Origin: Verrucomicrobiota bacterium
GTDB taxonomy: Bacteria; Verrucomicrobiota; Verrucomicrobiia; Chthoniobacterales; UBA10450
NCBI GenBank assembly: GCA_003219335.1
Contig: QHOF01000057.1
Coordinates: forward strand, 1-9,997
DNA: 9,997 nt
Direction of reading: 5' to 3'
This document shows positions 1 through 6,592 of this stretch, piece after piece. The position numbers and the translations under genes are program-made. Below the pieces are notes generated by a model. The model made no database searches and was not told the origin of the DNA. It saw nothing but the letters and a program-made list of their open reading frames with translations. Positions within the stretch are counted from its first letter, which is position 1; the number at the start of each line of letters is the position of its first letter.

Positions 1-1
1 T

Positions 2-1549
2 GTTGTGACGGATTTCATGCCGGTCACTTCCGAACAGAACAAACAAAAGCGCCTTTGGCCGGAGCACGAACTCGTCAGGCAAGTCCATTGCCAGGAGGGC
101 GAGATTTCTGTCGTTATCGATTTCAACCCGCGTCCAGATTACGGTCGTGTAACTCCATTGATCAGAGACGGCGGCAAACTCGGATGGCGCATTCATGTGG
201 GAACAAGCTTGCTTAACCTGCGCAGCGACATCGGATTGACGCCGAACAACGATGGCGGTCTATCTGGAACGCTGACACTAAAGCGTGGCGACGCCGTCGC
301 ATTCTCGCTGACATTTTCGGAGGAAGGCCCCGCTGTCCTGCCCGCGCTAGGCAATCTGGTCAGCGAAAAATTAAATGTTACGATCAATTGGTGGCAGCGT
401 TGGGCGGCGCGCGCCAAGTACGAAGGACCGTATCGCAAGCAGGTGATTCGCAGCGCGCTGGTACTGGCGCTCTTGTCGTTCGCGCCTTCCGGTGCGCTAG
501 TCGCGGCACCGACTACTTCGCTGCCGGAGCGGATCGGCGGTGATCTAAACTGGGATTATCGCTTTTGCTGGCTGCGCGACACCGCGCTCGCCGTGCGCGC
601 GCTTTTTGCGCTCGGATACGATGATGACGCCGAAGCATTTGTAAGCTGGTTGTTGCACGCGACGCGTCTCACGCGACCGAAGCTGGAAACTCTTTATGAC
701 GTCTATGGCAAACGTATCCGACGCGAGAAAACTTTGCCGCACCTCGCCGGATACGCCGGCTCCTATCCAGTTCGCCTCGGCAACGCGGCTTCCGAGCAGC
801 TTCAACTCGACGTTTACGGCGAGGTAATCGAGGCAGCGTCGCATTTCTTTAGCAGCGAAACGAAGATCGACCGCGAAGCGCAGAAGATGCTTCGCCAATA
901 CGGCGAGTATGTCTGCCGGCATTGGCGCGAGCCGGATAACGGCATATGGGAGCCGCGGAGACCGCAGCGGCATTACACGCATTCGCGCTTGTTGTGCTGG
1001 GTTGCGCTGGATCGCTTGATCGATTTACATAAGCGCGGGCGAATCAAGAGGCTCCCGGTAGAAAATCTGACCCAAACGCGGGAGCGCATTCGCGCGGACA
1101 TCGAACAGCGCGGGTGGAATCAGAAATTGCAGGCTTATACCCAGATTCTCGGCGGAGAGAGCCTCGACGCGAACGCGTTGCTGCTTGCGATTTACGGCTT
1201 CGAAGATGCGACTTCGGAAAGAATGGGCAAAACCCACAAGCTATTGCGTGAGGAATTGTCTCCGAAAGTCGGGCTCATGTATCGAAACGACCGCACCGAA
1301 ACCAGGGATGAAGGCGCGGTCGGGATTTGCAGCTTCTGGGAAGCAAATTTTCTTGCGCGCAGCGGAAATTTGGAAGAAGCCCACCACATCTTTCAAACGG
1401 TACTTGGCTATGCAAACGATGTTGGTCTTTTCGCCGAAGAAATTGATCCTGAAACCGGTGACGCGCTGGGAAATTTTCCGCAAGCCCTGACACATCTTGC
1501 ACTCATAAATGCAGCGCTGGCTTTGCGTGACGCTGGCTCGTCATCCTGA
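2..1549 (+). CDS. Glycoside hydrolase family 15 protein (glucoamylase/trehalase-like), N-terminus cut by window edge
   Basis: GH15 enzymes are (alpha/alpha)6-barrel inverting hydrolases that release glucose from alpha-glucans or trehalose; the substrate cannot be told here. Numbering is from the GTG at position 5. The DFMP motif (residues 3-6) normally lies about 90-110 residues into the family, and the frame stays open to base 2, so the true start is upstream and the GTG is probably internal. An N-terminal beta-domain runs to about residue 120 and the catalytic barrel from about 140. Visible signatures are NWDYRFCWLRD (182-192), the QLQLDVYGEV segment (265-274), PDNGIWE with the likely general acid Glu316, and DEGAVGICSFWE with the likely general base Glu436. 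No signal peptide can be judged. The last residues (SSS) and the TGA stop lie inside a repeat element, so the natural C-terminus was probably altered. Family assignment is secure; substrate is not. Confidence 0.93.
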   Translation, partial: VVTDFMPVTSEQNKQKRLWPEHELVRQVHCQEGEISVVIDFNPRPDYGRVTPLIRDGGKLGWRIHVGTSLLNLRSDIGLTPNNDGGLSGTLTLKRGDAVAFSLTFSEEGPAVLPALGNLVSEKLNVTINWWQRWAARAKYEGPYRKQVIRSALVLALLSFAPSGALVAAPTTSLPERIGGDLNWDYRFCWLRDTALAVRALFALGYDDDAEAFVSWLLHATRLTRPKLETLYDVYGKRIRREKTLPHLAGYAGSYPVRLGNAASEQLQLDVYGEVIEAASHFFSSETKIDREAQKMLRQYGEYVCRHWREPDNGIWEPRRPQRHYTHSRLLCWVALDRLIDLHKRGRIKRLPVENLTQTRERIRADIEQRGWNQKLQAYTQILGGESLDANALLLAIYGFEDATSERMGKTHKLLREELSPKVGLMYRNDRTETRDEGAVGICSFWEANFLARSGNLEEAHHIFQTVLGYANDVGLFAEEIDPETGDALGNFPQALTHLALINAALALRDAGSSS

Positions 1550-1694
1550 GCGAAGCGAAGCGGAGTCGAAGGACCCCGTGAACCTGCCTGTAGATTCCCG
1601 CCGCGGGATTGCTACGCTACTAGCCTTGACGCTATTAACGTAGCGAGCGACTGATTGACATCAGCCTTCGGCGCTCGACTTCGCTCGGAATGAC
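1540..1694. repeat. Palindromic TCATCCTGAGCGAAG-type repeat element (about 155 bp)
   Basis: The left arm at 1540-1571 begins GTCATCCTGAGCGAAGCGAA. The right arm at 1666-1694 ends CGACTTCGCTCGGAATGAC, and its reverse complement begins GTCATTCCGAGCGAAG, so the two ends form imperfect terminal inverted repeats. Inside are smaller dyads: TCCCG/CGGGA near 1597-1609 and GCTACG/CGTAGC near 1610-1655. There is no ORF and no transposase. Sequences of this type are, from memory, dispersed in many copies in several bacterial phyla; copy number in this genome cannot be seen here. The element overlaps the 3' end of the GH15 gene and ends 5 bp before the next start codon. It may fold in RNA and act as an attenuator or mRNA end, but there is no T-tract typical of an intrinsic terminator. 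Confidence 0.75.
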
Positions 1695-1699
1695 ACGCT

Positions 1700-2188
1700 A
1701 TGATGGCGCCCATGAACTGGGGCAGCTGGTTATTGTGGGGATTTGTCAGCACGGTCGTGCTCGAATCTATACTGGCCGGCAGCCAGGGCTTCGGCGTGAC
1801 GCGTATGAGCGTGCCGTATCTACTCGGCACAATGTTTACTCCCGACCGCGACCGCGCCAAGTTGATCGGGATTTTTTTTCACTTCCTCAACGGCTGGATC
1901 TTTTCGCTCATTTATGTTGCTGTATTTGAATCGCTGGGAAGATCGACCTGGTGGCTGGGCGGATTATTTGGAATCGTGCAGGCGATTTTTGTTCTCGCAG
2001 TTGCACTGCCGGTCCTGCCCGCGTTGCATCCGCGCGTCGCCAACGAGCAATACGGTCCAACCATCGAACGGCAACTGGAACCGCCCGGATTTTTCGGTTT
2101 GCATTACGGCATTCGGACGCCTATCTCGGTTTTGATTGCCCACACAATCTTCGGCATGATCCTGGGCGCTTTTTATGTCGTGAAATAA
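1700..2188 (+). CDS. Four-helix integral membrane protein, function unknown
   Basis: This encodes a 162-residue hydrophobic protein with four predicted membrane segments at about 7-26, 55-77, 84-108 and 138-160. Between helices 3 and 4 lies a polar loop (about 109-137) with the sequence EQYGPTIERQLEPPGFFGLHYG. Polar residues within or near helices include His61, Asn64 and His148. It resembles, from memory, a conserved uncharacterised membrane family with a TMFTPDRDRAK stretch (44-54); I cannot name a Pfam domain or role. Possible starts are ATG at 1700, 1703 and 1712. None has a good Shine-Dalgarno, since the upstream DNA is the repeat element, so the start is uncertain by up to four codons. 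The gene follows GH15 in the same direction and converges on the SDR gene 36 bp away. Codon use and amphipathic pattern support real coding. Confidence 0.8.
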   Translation: MMAPMNWGSWLLWGFVSTVVLESILAGSQGFGVTRMSVPYLLGTMFTPDRDRAKLIGIFFHFLNGWIFSLIYVAVFESLGRSTWWLGGLFGIVQAIFVLAVALPVLPALHPRVANEQYGPTIERQLEPPGFFGLHYGIRTPISVLIAHTIFGMILGAFYVVK

Positions 2189-2224
2189 CTCTTGCCCGTG
2201 ACGATTATCGCTTTCAGCAAAATG

Positions 2225-3223
2225 TCATCGCTTCCTTTTGAAAAGCGCGAGAATACTTGAAAGAATCAGCGTCATCACGCCGATCCCAAGCCAGGCGCGG
2301 TGTTCGCTGGTCCATAGTTGCGGACTCCAGTTACTCGCGCGCGCGTCGAACGCGCCGTGCGCGCCATGATCGCCGGGCACCGGCTGCCATAAATTGTCCG
2401 GGCGATTGTGATCTTCGGGCCCGTCGTACTGCTGCGAATCGTAACCAGTGCGAGCCAGATAGTGATCGAGCAAGCCTGGCGCAATTTTGTTTGCAACGAT
2501 TGCTTTCACTGAAGGCAGGCCGATATAAAATTCACGCCGCGGATTGTGCGCGGCGAAATAAATTGCTTCGGCGGCTACTTCGGGCTGAAAAATCGGCGGC
2601 ACCGGCTGCGCTTTGCGGGGCAAACGGCTTTTCACCCAGCCAAATTGCGGCGTGTTGAGCGCCGGCAATTGCACCATCGTCAGGCGCACACCGCTTTTAT
2701 CGTGTAAAAGTTCGCAACGCAGCGAATCGCAGAAGCCTTGAACAGCATGCTTGGCCGCGCAATAGGCCGCTTGTAACGGAATACCGCGATACGCCAGCGC
2801 GCTGCCGACCTGCACGATCATGCCCCGGTCGCGTGGCAACATTCGTTTCAACGCGGCGAGCGTTCCATAAACGCAACCAAGGTAGGTTACCTCGGTCACG
2901 CGTCGAAATTCCTCGGGCGTCATTTCCTTGATTGGCGAAAAAACCGACGCCATCGCGTTGTTGATCCAGATATCGATCTTGCCCAGGTCGATCTCGACCC
3001 GCGCAGCGGCTGCTTCGACTTGTGCAGCATTCGCAACATCAACAGGAATAACAATGGCAGCGCCGCCAAGTTCTTCGACTTCGCGTTGCGCTGCTTCCAG
3101 GCCATCTGTCCCGCGCGCCAGCAAGGCGATCCGCGCGCCGTGCCGAGCAAACTTGCGCGCGGTTGCGCGCCCGACACCGGCCGAGGCGCCAGTAATGACA
3201 ACAACTTCAGATGCGCCATTCAT
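2225..3223 (-). CDS. SDR family NAD(P)-dependent oxidoreductase with C-terminal membrane anchor
   Basis: This is a short-chain dehydrogenase/reductase of 332 residues, longer than the roughly 250-residue classical core. The Rossmann cofactor motif TGASAGVG is at 11-18, Arg37 after strand 2 suggests NADP(H) preference, Asp62-Val63 lie by the adenine, and NNA is at 88-90. The catalytic set is Ser141, Tyr154 and Lys158 (YCAAK). The position usually held by the fourth tetrad residue Asn is Thr113 (VTYLG). After the core, a Pro/Asp-rich extension (about 265-300, with NLWQPVPGDHGAHG) matches, from memory, a recurrent SDR subgroup. It ends in a hydrophobic helix at about 306-326 followed by KRKR, suggesting a cytoplasmic enzyme tethered to the membrane. 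The start is well supported: GGAGG at 3231-3235 is 7 nt before the ATG. The substrate is unknown. It is last in the - strand series and separated from the preceding dehydrogenase by a repeat and a gene remnant. Confidence 0.92.
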   Translation of the reverse strand: MNGASEVVVITGASAGVGRATARKFARHGARIALLARGTDGLEAAQREVEELGGAAIVIPVDVANAAQVEAAAARVEIDLGKIDIWINNAMASVFSPIKEMTPEEFRRVTEVTYLGCVYGTLAALKRMLPRDRGMIVQVGSALAYRGIPLQAAYCAAKHAVQGFCDSLRCELLHDKSGVRLTMVQLPALNTPQFGWVKSRLPRKAQPVPPIFQPEVAAEAIYFAAHNPRREFYIGLPSVKAIVANKIAPGLLDHYLARTGYDSQQYDGPEDHNRPDNLWQPVPGDHGAHGAFDARASNWSPQLWTSEHRAWLGIGVMTLILSSILALFKRKR

Positions 3224-3230
3224 AAGCCAG

Positions 3231-3235
3231 CCTCC
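3231..3235 (-). promoter_or_regulatory. Strong Shine-Dalgarno of the SDR gene
   Basis: On the - strand the sequence reads GGAGG, then CTGGCTT (7 nt), then ATG at 3223. This is a good SD match at optimal spacing and fixes the SDR start. It also suggests the gene is translated independently rather than only by coupling to the dehydrogenase upstream. Confidence 0.75.
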
Positions 3236-3265
3236 AGTAAAAGTCGGTTTAGCTTGAACGCGATT

Positions 3266-3375
3266 CCCGCCTCTCTCTTCTCAAGGAAGAGGGTAGGGTG
3301 AGGGTTGCGGTTCGCACTCACGGCTCGCCGGAAACCCCTCACCTCAGTCCTCTCCCCTTTCCGAAAGGGGAGAGG
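3266..3375. repeat. Composite palindromic repeat (CCTCTCCCC/GGGGAGAGG type)
   Basis: The strongest part is a perfect 12-bp stem: CCTCTCCCCTTT at 3349-3360, a CCG loop, and AAAGGGGAGAGG at 3364-3375. An outer dyad pairs the GGTGAGGG stretch (about 3297-3304) with CCCTCACC (about 3336-3343). A weaker hairpin, CTCTT...AAGAG, lies at about 3271-3289. The whole forms a large interrupted palindrome in the 273-bp interval between the FAD/Fe-S dehydrogenase stop and the SDR start. The GGGTGAGGG plus GGGGAGAGG combination is, from memory, typical of dispersed extragenic palindromes in many bacteria. No T-run follows the stem on either strand, so it is not called a terminator, though it could stabilise or pause transcripts. 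Confidence 0.65.
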
Positions 3376-3385
3376 CGAATGAACG

Positions 3386-3500
3386 CTAAGCGATATATAC
3401 GGGTCGGTAGCTTCCCTCGTAAGAATCTGAAGATATTTTCGCGACGACAAATTTCCCAAGTTCGCGTGATCCCAGCAATAACAACGGTGGATTGCTTCAT
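3386..3500 (-). pseudogene. Frameshifted N-terminal remnant of an NmrA/SDR-like Rossmann protein, ATGA-coupled to the dehydrogenase
   Basis: An ATG at 3500 overlaps the TGA (3499-3497) of the FAD/Fe-S gene as ATGA, with GGGAG at 3514-3510, 9 nt upstream: an ideal coupled start. The first residues are MKQSTVVIAGIT, a beta-strand leading into a glycine motif. The frame then turns into nonsense and stops at 3339 (53 codons in all). In the neighbouring frame the text continues ELGKFVVAKI from about 3464. Restoring two G residues near 3464-3467 gives a classic G-I-T-G-E-L-G dinucleotide-binding motif (GxxGxxG) followed by KFVVAKI, as at the start of NmrA or atypical SDR proteins. The shifted frame ends in TAG at 3388-3386, and the palindromic repeat begins just beyond, so the rest of the gene is gone. 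What is seen is the coupled start and motif halves; that this is a decayed gene is inference. Confidence 0.5.
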
Positions 3501-6500
3501 TTGTTTCTTCTCCCTTTGAAAAACCTGGCGATGGCAGCAATCCCCAGCGCGGTGATCGCTGCTATTGAAAATATTTTGGCCGCGGATGGTGTTGGCGCGG
3601 AAGACGCAACATATTTTTGTTCGGGGAAATTTCCCGAAGGGCCGCGCGGACCTTCGTTGATCGCCATTCGCAAAACCTGTGCAGTGTGCAGGGCCTGTCG
3701 CTCGCTCATTTGGCGAATCTGTTCGCGGCAGCTAAAGCCGTCGGCGATGATGAGCGTGTCCTTCGCCGCGCGTCGGACCTCGGGAAGCAGCATACGCTCG
3801 CCACAAGCGACGGAAACGTCGTAATGATCTTTCTCGAAACCGAATGCGCCGGCCATACCGCAGCAGCCGGAATCAAGAACCTCAAAATCGAGACCAACTT
3901 CTTTCAGCAGTTCTTTGTCGGCGTCGATTTTCATGATCGCTTTGTGATGACAATGGCCATGCAGTAGCGCCCGACGCGTCAGTTTGGGCGGCTCGTACTC
4001 GGGCGCGAATTTCTTGAAGAACTCCGCGAACGTAAATGTTTGCTGCGATAAACGGATGGCCTGCTCGTTCTGCGGGAATATTTCAGTGAGCTCGTCGCGG
4101 AAAACCGCGGTGCAACTCGGTTCGAGCCCGACCATCGGAGTGCCGGCTTCGATTTCACTGCGCAACGCCGCGAGAATTTGCGCGAGCCAGCGCTTGGCCG
4201 TGTCCAGCATTCCGTAGTCGTACAACGGCCGGCCGCAGCAGAGATCGACTTCGGGAACGGCGATATGAAATCCGGCGTCTTCGAGCACTTCCACTGCGGC
4301 TTTTGCAGTCTCCGGATGAAAGAAATTGTTGAACGTGTCCGGCCAAAGAAGGACAGACTTTCCTTGGGCGTTGGGCGTTGGGCGTTGAGCGTTGAGCGTT
4401 TTTTTTCGCCGCGCAAACCAAGCCTTAAAGGTCTCCGATGCGAATGCGGGCATCTCGCGCTGCGGCGCGACACCGATGAATTTCTTGACCAGGCTGCTGA
4501 CGATCGGCGCGCGATTAACAAAATTGACCAGCCCTGGCGCGATCGCGGCGAGCTGTGCCCAGACGTGAATCAGTCCAAACGCATACGCATGGATCGGGCG
4601 CAATCGATGTTTGTAATAATGCGATAAAAATTCCGCCTTGTAAGTCGCCATATCCACATTCATGGGGCAATCGGCCTTGCATCCTTTGCAGGCCAGACAT
4701 AGATCGAGGGCATCCTTCACGCTTTCGTCGCGCCAGCCATTTTTCCGGAGCGCGTCGTTGTTCAATATCTCCCACAGCAATCGGGCGCGGCCGCGGGTGG
4801 AATGTTTCTCTTCACGCGTGACCATGTAGCTGGGGCACATCGTTCCGTGCTCGTGCCGCCGGCATTTGCCCACGCCGACACAGCGTTCCATCGCGTAGGA
4901 AAAACTTCCCTTATCCTTGGGATACTTGAAATACGTCTGCCATTGCGGCGGATCGTACTTTTCGCCGTAACGCAAATTTTCGTCGCGCCGGTACGGGCGA
5001 ACGATCTTGCCCGGGTTCATTTTCCAGTCCGGGTCCCAGATCTCCTTGAATTCACGGAAAGCCTGCACCAGTTGCTCGCCGAACAATTTCGGCAATAATT
5101 CGCCGCGCGACTGGCCGTCGCCATGCTCGCCCGAGAGCGAACCGCCGTAGCGCCTGATCAGGTCCGCCGCTTCATCTGTGAAGCGCAGATACTTCTGAAT
5201 TCCCTCGTGCGTTTTGAGACCGAAATCGATCCGCGTGTGCACCAGCCCCTGGCCGAAATGTCCGTAGAGCGTGCAGAGATAATCGTGCTTGTTCAGTAGC
5301 GCGCGAAAATCGCGCAGATATTTCCCGATATCGTCAGGCGAAACGGCGGAATCTTCCCAGCCTTCCCATGTGTCCGGCTGGTTCGGCACGCGCGCGCTGG
5401 CGCCGAGGCCGGAATCACGAATCTCCCATACGACCTTTTCATGTTCGGGATCGTCAACCAATCGCATCATCGGCGCGTCCGGTCGTGACTTCAGCTCGGC
5501 CATGAGTTCACGCGCCGGCGCGTCTGCATCTTCTTTTGTGTCGCCGCCGAATTCAATCAGCAGCCAGCCTTTTCCTTCGGGCAGAATTTCCAGATCGCAC
5601 GGATGAATACGCTTGAGCTTCATCGCTTCGATCAACACGTCGTCGATGCCTTCAAGGCCAATTGGTCCGTATTTGCGGATTTCGGCGATGTGATCGCCCG
5701 CTTGGTAAATGTCCGGATAGCCGAGCACCAGCAGCGAGCGCGCTCGTGGATTGTCAATCAACTCGAGGGTCGCTTCGAGAATGATCACGCAGGTGCCTTC
5801 GGTTCCAACCAGCGAGCGCGCGACATTGAATCCATTTTCGGGAAGCAATTCGTCCAGATTATATCCGGAAACACGACGCGGAATTTTTGGAAAATGTTGC
5901 CTGATCAGCTCGGCGTATTTGTCGCGAAGAGCGAGAAGTTTTGTATAGGTCTCAGAGCGCCTGTCGTGGCCCGCACCGATTTGCGCAAGCTCAGCATCGT
6001 CCGGTTTTCCGACGCGCATGATGGTGCCGTCGTAGAGGAGTAATTCCATCTCGCGCACGTTGTCAGAGCAGCGTGCACCGCCGCCGTAGAACTCGGCCAT
6101 GACGGAGTGCACGCCGCACGAATTGTTGCCGAGCATTCCGCCGATCGCGCAGTGGCTGTGCGTAGCCGGGTCGGGCCCGAAGATTAGCCCGCGCTTTTTT
6201 AATTTGTTTTGCAGGTCATCGAGGATTAATCCTGGCTCAACCCGCGCGAGCTTTTTCTCTACGTCGATTTCGATGACGCGGTTCATGTATTTGGTGAAAT
6301 CGATGATGACCGCGGCGTTGCAGCATTGCCCGGCCAGACTCGTGCCGCCGCCGCGGCAGGTAATTGGCGCTCCAAATTTTCGACAGGCAGCGACTGTGGC
6401 GATCACGTCGCTGTGATCGCGCGGAATCACAACGCCAATCGGAATCTGGCGATAATTTGAGCTGTCGGTGGAATAGAGCGCGCGATCGCCATCGCCGAAG

Positions 6501-6592
6501 CACACTTCGCCGCGAACACTTTTTCGCAGTTCCTTTTCCAGCGCCGCAACATCGATCTCCACCTGGGCATTCATCCTCCTGTTCTCACCCAA
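3497..6592 (-). CDS. FAD-binding and (4Fe-4S)-binding dehydrogenase, YdiJ / D-2-hydroxyacid dehydrogenase type
   Basis: This large fusion (1031 residues) joins a GlcD-like flavin half to a GlcF-like iron-sulfur half. Such proteins oxidise D-2-hydroxyacids (D-lactate, glycolate or, for E. coli YdiJ, D-2-hydroxyglutarate) and pass electrons on. Numbering from the TTG at 6592: FAD_binding_4 domain about 48-280 with RGGGTSLAGQ (80-89) and GNNSCGVHS (155-163); FAD-oxidase C-terminal domain about 285-535 with HFGQGLVH (445-452) and the metal-site GEHGDGQ (488-494). Fe-S ligands are Cys571/577/586 and the canonical Cys632/635/638/642-Pro. CCG domains centre on Cys785-786 and Cys910-911. A heptamer DNA repeat encodes linker residues about 730-743. 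An extra hydrophobic helix (about 1006-1023) with FFKGRRNK ends the protein, implying membrane tethering. The start is ambiguous: TTG at 6592 directly follows the upstream stop, while ATG at 6574 abuts an AGGAGG with no spacer. Confidence 0.93.
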   Translation of the reverse strand: MGENRRMNAQVEIDVAALEKELRKSVRGEVCFGDGDRALYSTDSSNYRQIPIGVVIPRDHSDVIATVAACRKFGAPITCRGGGTSLAGQCCNAAVIIDFTKYMNRVIEIDVEKKLARVEPGLILDDLQNKLKKRGLIFGPDPATHSHCAIGGMLGNNSCGVHSVMAEFYGGGARCSDNVREMELLLYDGTIMRVGKPDDAELAQIGAGHDRRSETYTKLLALRDKYAELIRQHFPKIPRRVSGYNLDELLPENGFNVARSLVGTEGTCVIILEATLELIDNPRARSLLVLGYPDIYQAGDHIAEIRKYGPIGLEGIDDVLIEAMKLKRIHPCDLEILPEGKGWLLIEFGGDTKEDADAPARELMAELKSRPDAPMMRLVDDPEHEKVVWEIRDSGLGASARVPNQPDTWEGWEDSAVSPDDIGKYLRDFRALLNKHDYLCTLYGHFGQGLVHTRIDFGLKTHEGIQKYLRFTDEAADLIRRYGGSLSGEHGDGQSRGELLPKLFGEQLVQAFREFKEIWDPDWKMNPGKIVRPYRRDENLRYGEKYDPPQWQTYFKYPKDKGSFSYAMERCVGVGKCRRHEHGTMCPSYMVTREEKHSTRGRARLLWEILNNDALRKNGWRDESVKDALDLCLACKGCKADCPMNVDMATYKAEFLSHYYKHRLRPIHAYAFGLIHVWAQLAAIAPGLVNFVNRAPIVSSLVKKFIGVAPQREMPAFASETFKAWFARRKKTLNAQRPTPNAQGKSVLLWPDTFNNFFHPETAKAAVEVLEDAGFHIAVPEVDLCCGRPLYDYGMLDTAKRWLAQILAALRSEIEAGTPMVGLEPSCTAVFRDELTEIFPQNEQAIRLSQQTFTFAEFFKKFAPEYEPPKLTRRALLHGHCHHKAIMKIDADKELLKEVGLDFEVLDSGCCGMAGAFGFEKDHYDVSVACGERMLLPEVRRAAKDTLIIADGFSCREQIRQMSERQALHTAQVLRMAINEGPRGPSGNFPEQKYVASSAPTPSAAKIFSIAAITALGIAAIARFFKGRRNK
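4364..4398. repeat. Five tandem heptamers (TTGGGCG x3, TTGAGCG x2) inside the dehydrogenase gene
   Basis: On the + strand three copies of TTGGGCG (4364-4384) are followed by two copies of TTGAGCG (4385-4398) and then eight T (4399-4406). Read on the - strand they encode LNAQRPTPNAQ. A 7-nt unit gives a 7-residue peptide period, visible as TLNAQRP/TPNAQGK. The run lies in the linker between the second 4Fe-4S cluster and the first CCG domain, so it leaves the frame open and the domains intact. Heptamer runs of this wording are, from memory, widespread in Verrucomicrobia. Confidence 0.85.

Noticed and set aside
545..982. 145-codon open frame antisense to GH15
   Set aside because: It lies wholly opposite the conserved GH15 catalytic region and shows no recognisable domain.
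1655..1660. TTGACA as a -35 box for the membrane-protein gene
   Set aside because: No acceptable -10 hexamer at 16-18 bp (the spot reads ACTTCG); the only TATGAT overlaps the start codon 38 bp away.
3349..3375. Perfect GC-rich hairpin as intrinsic terminator
   Set aside because: No T-run follows on either strand; it fits better as part of a palindromic repeat.
4364..4398. Tandem units as a CRISPR or iteron array
   Set aside because: Units are only 7 bp without spacers and lie inside a coding frame.
3979..4521. 180-codon alternative frame within the dehydrogenase, containing LNAQRPTP
   Set aside because: The peptide comes from the heptamer DNA repeat read in another frame; the remainder is Ser/Arg-rich shadow sequence.
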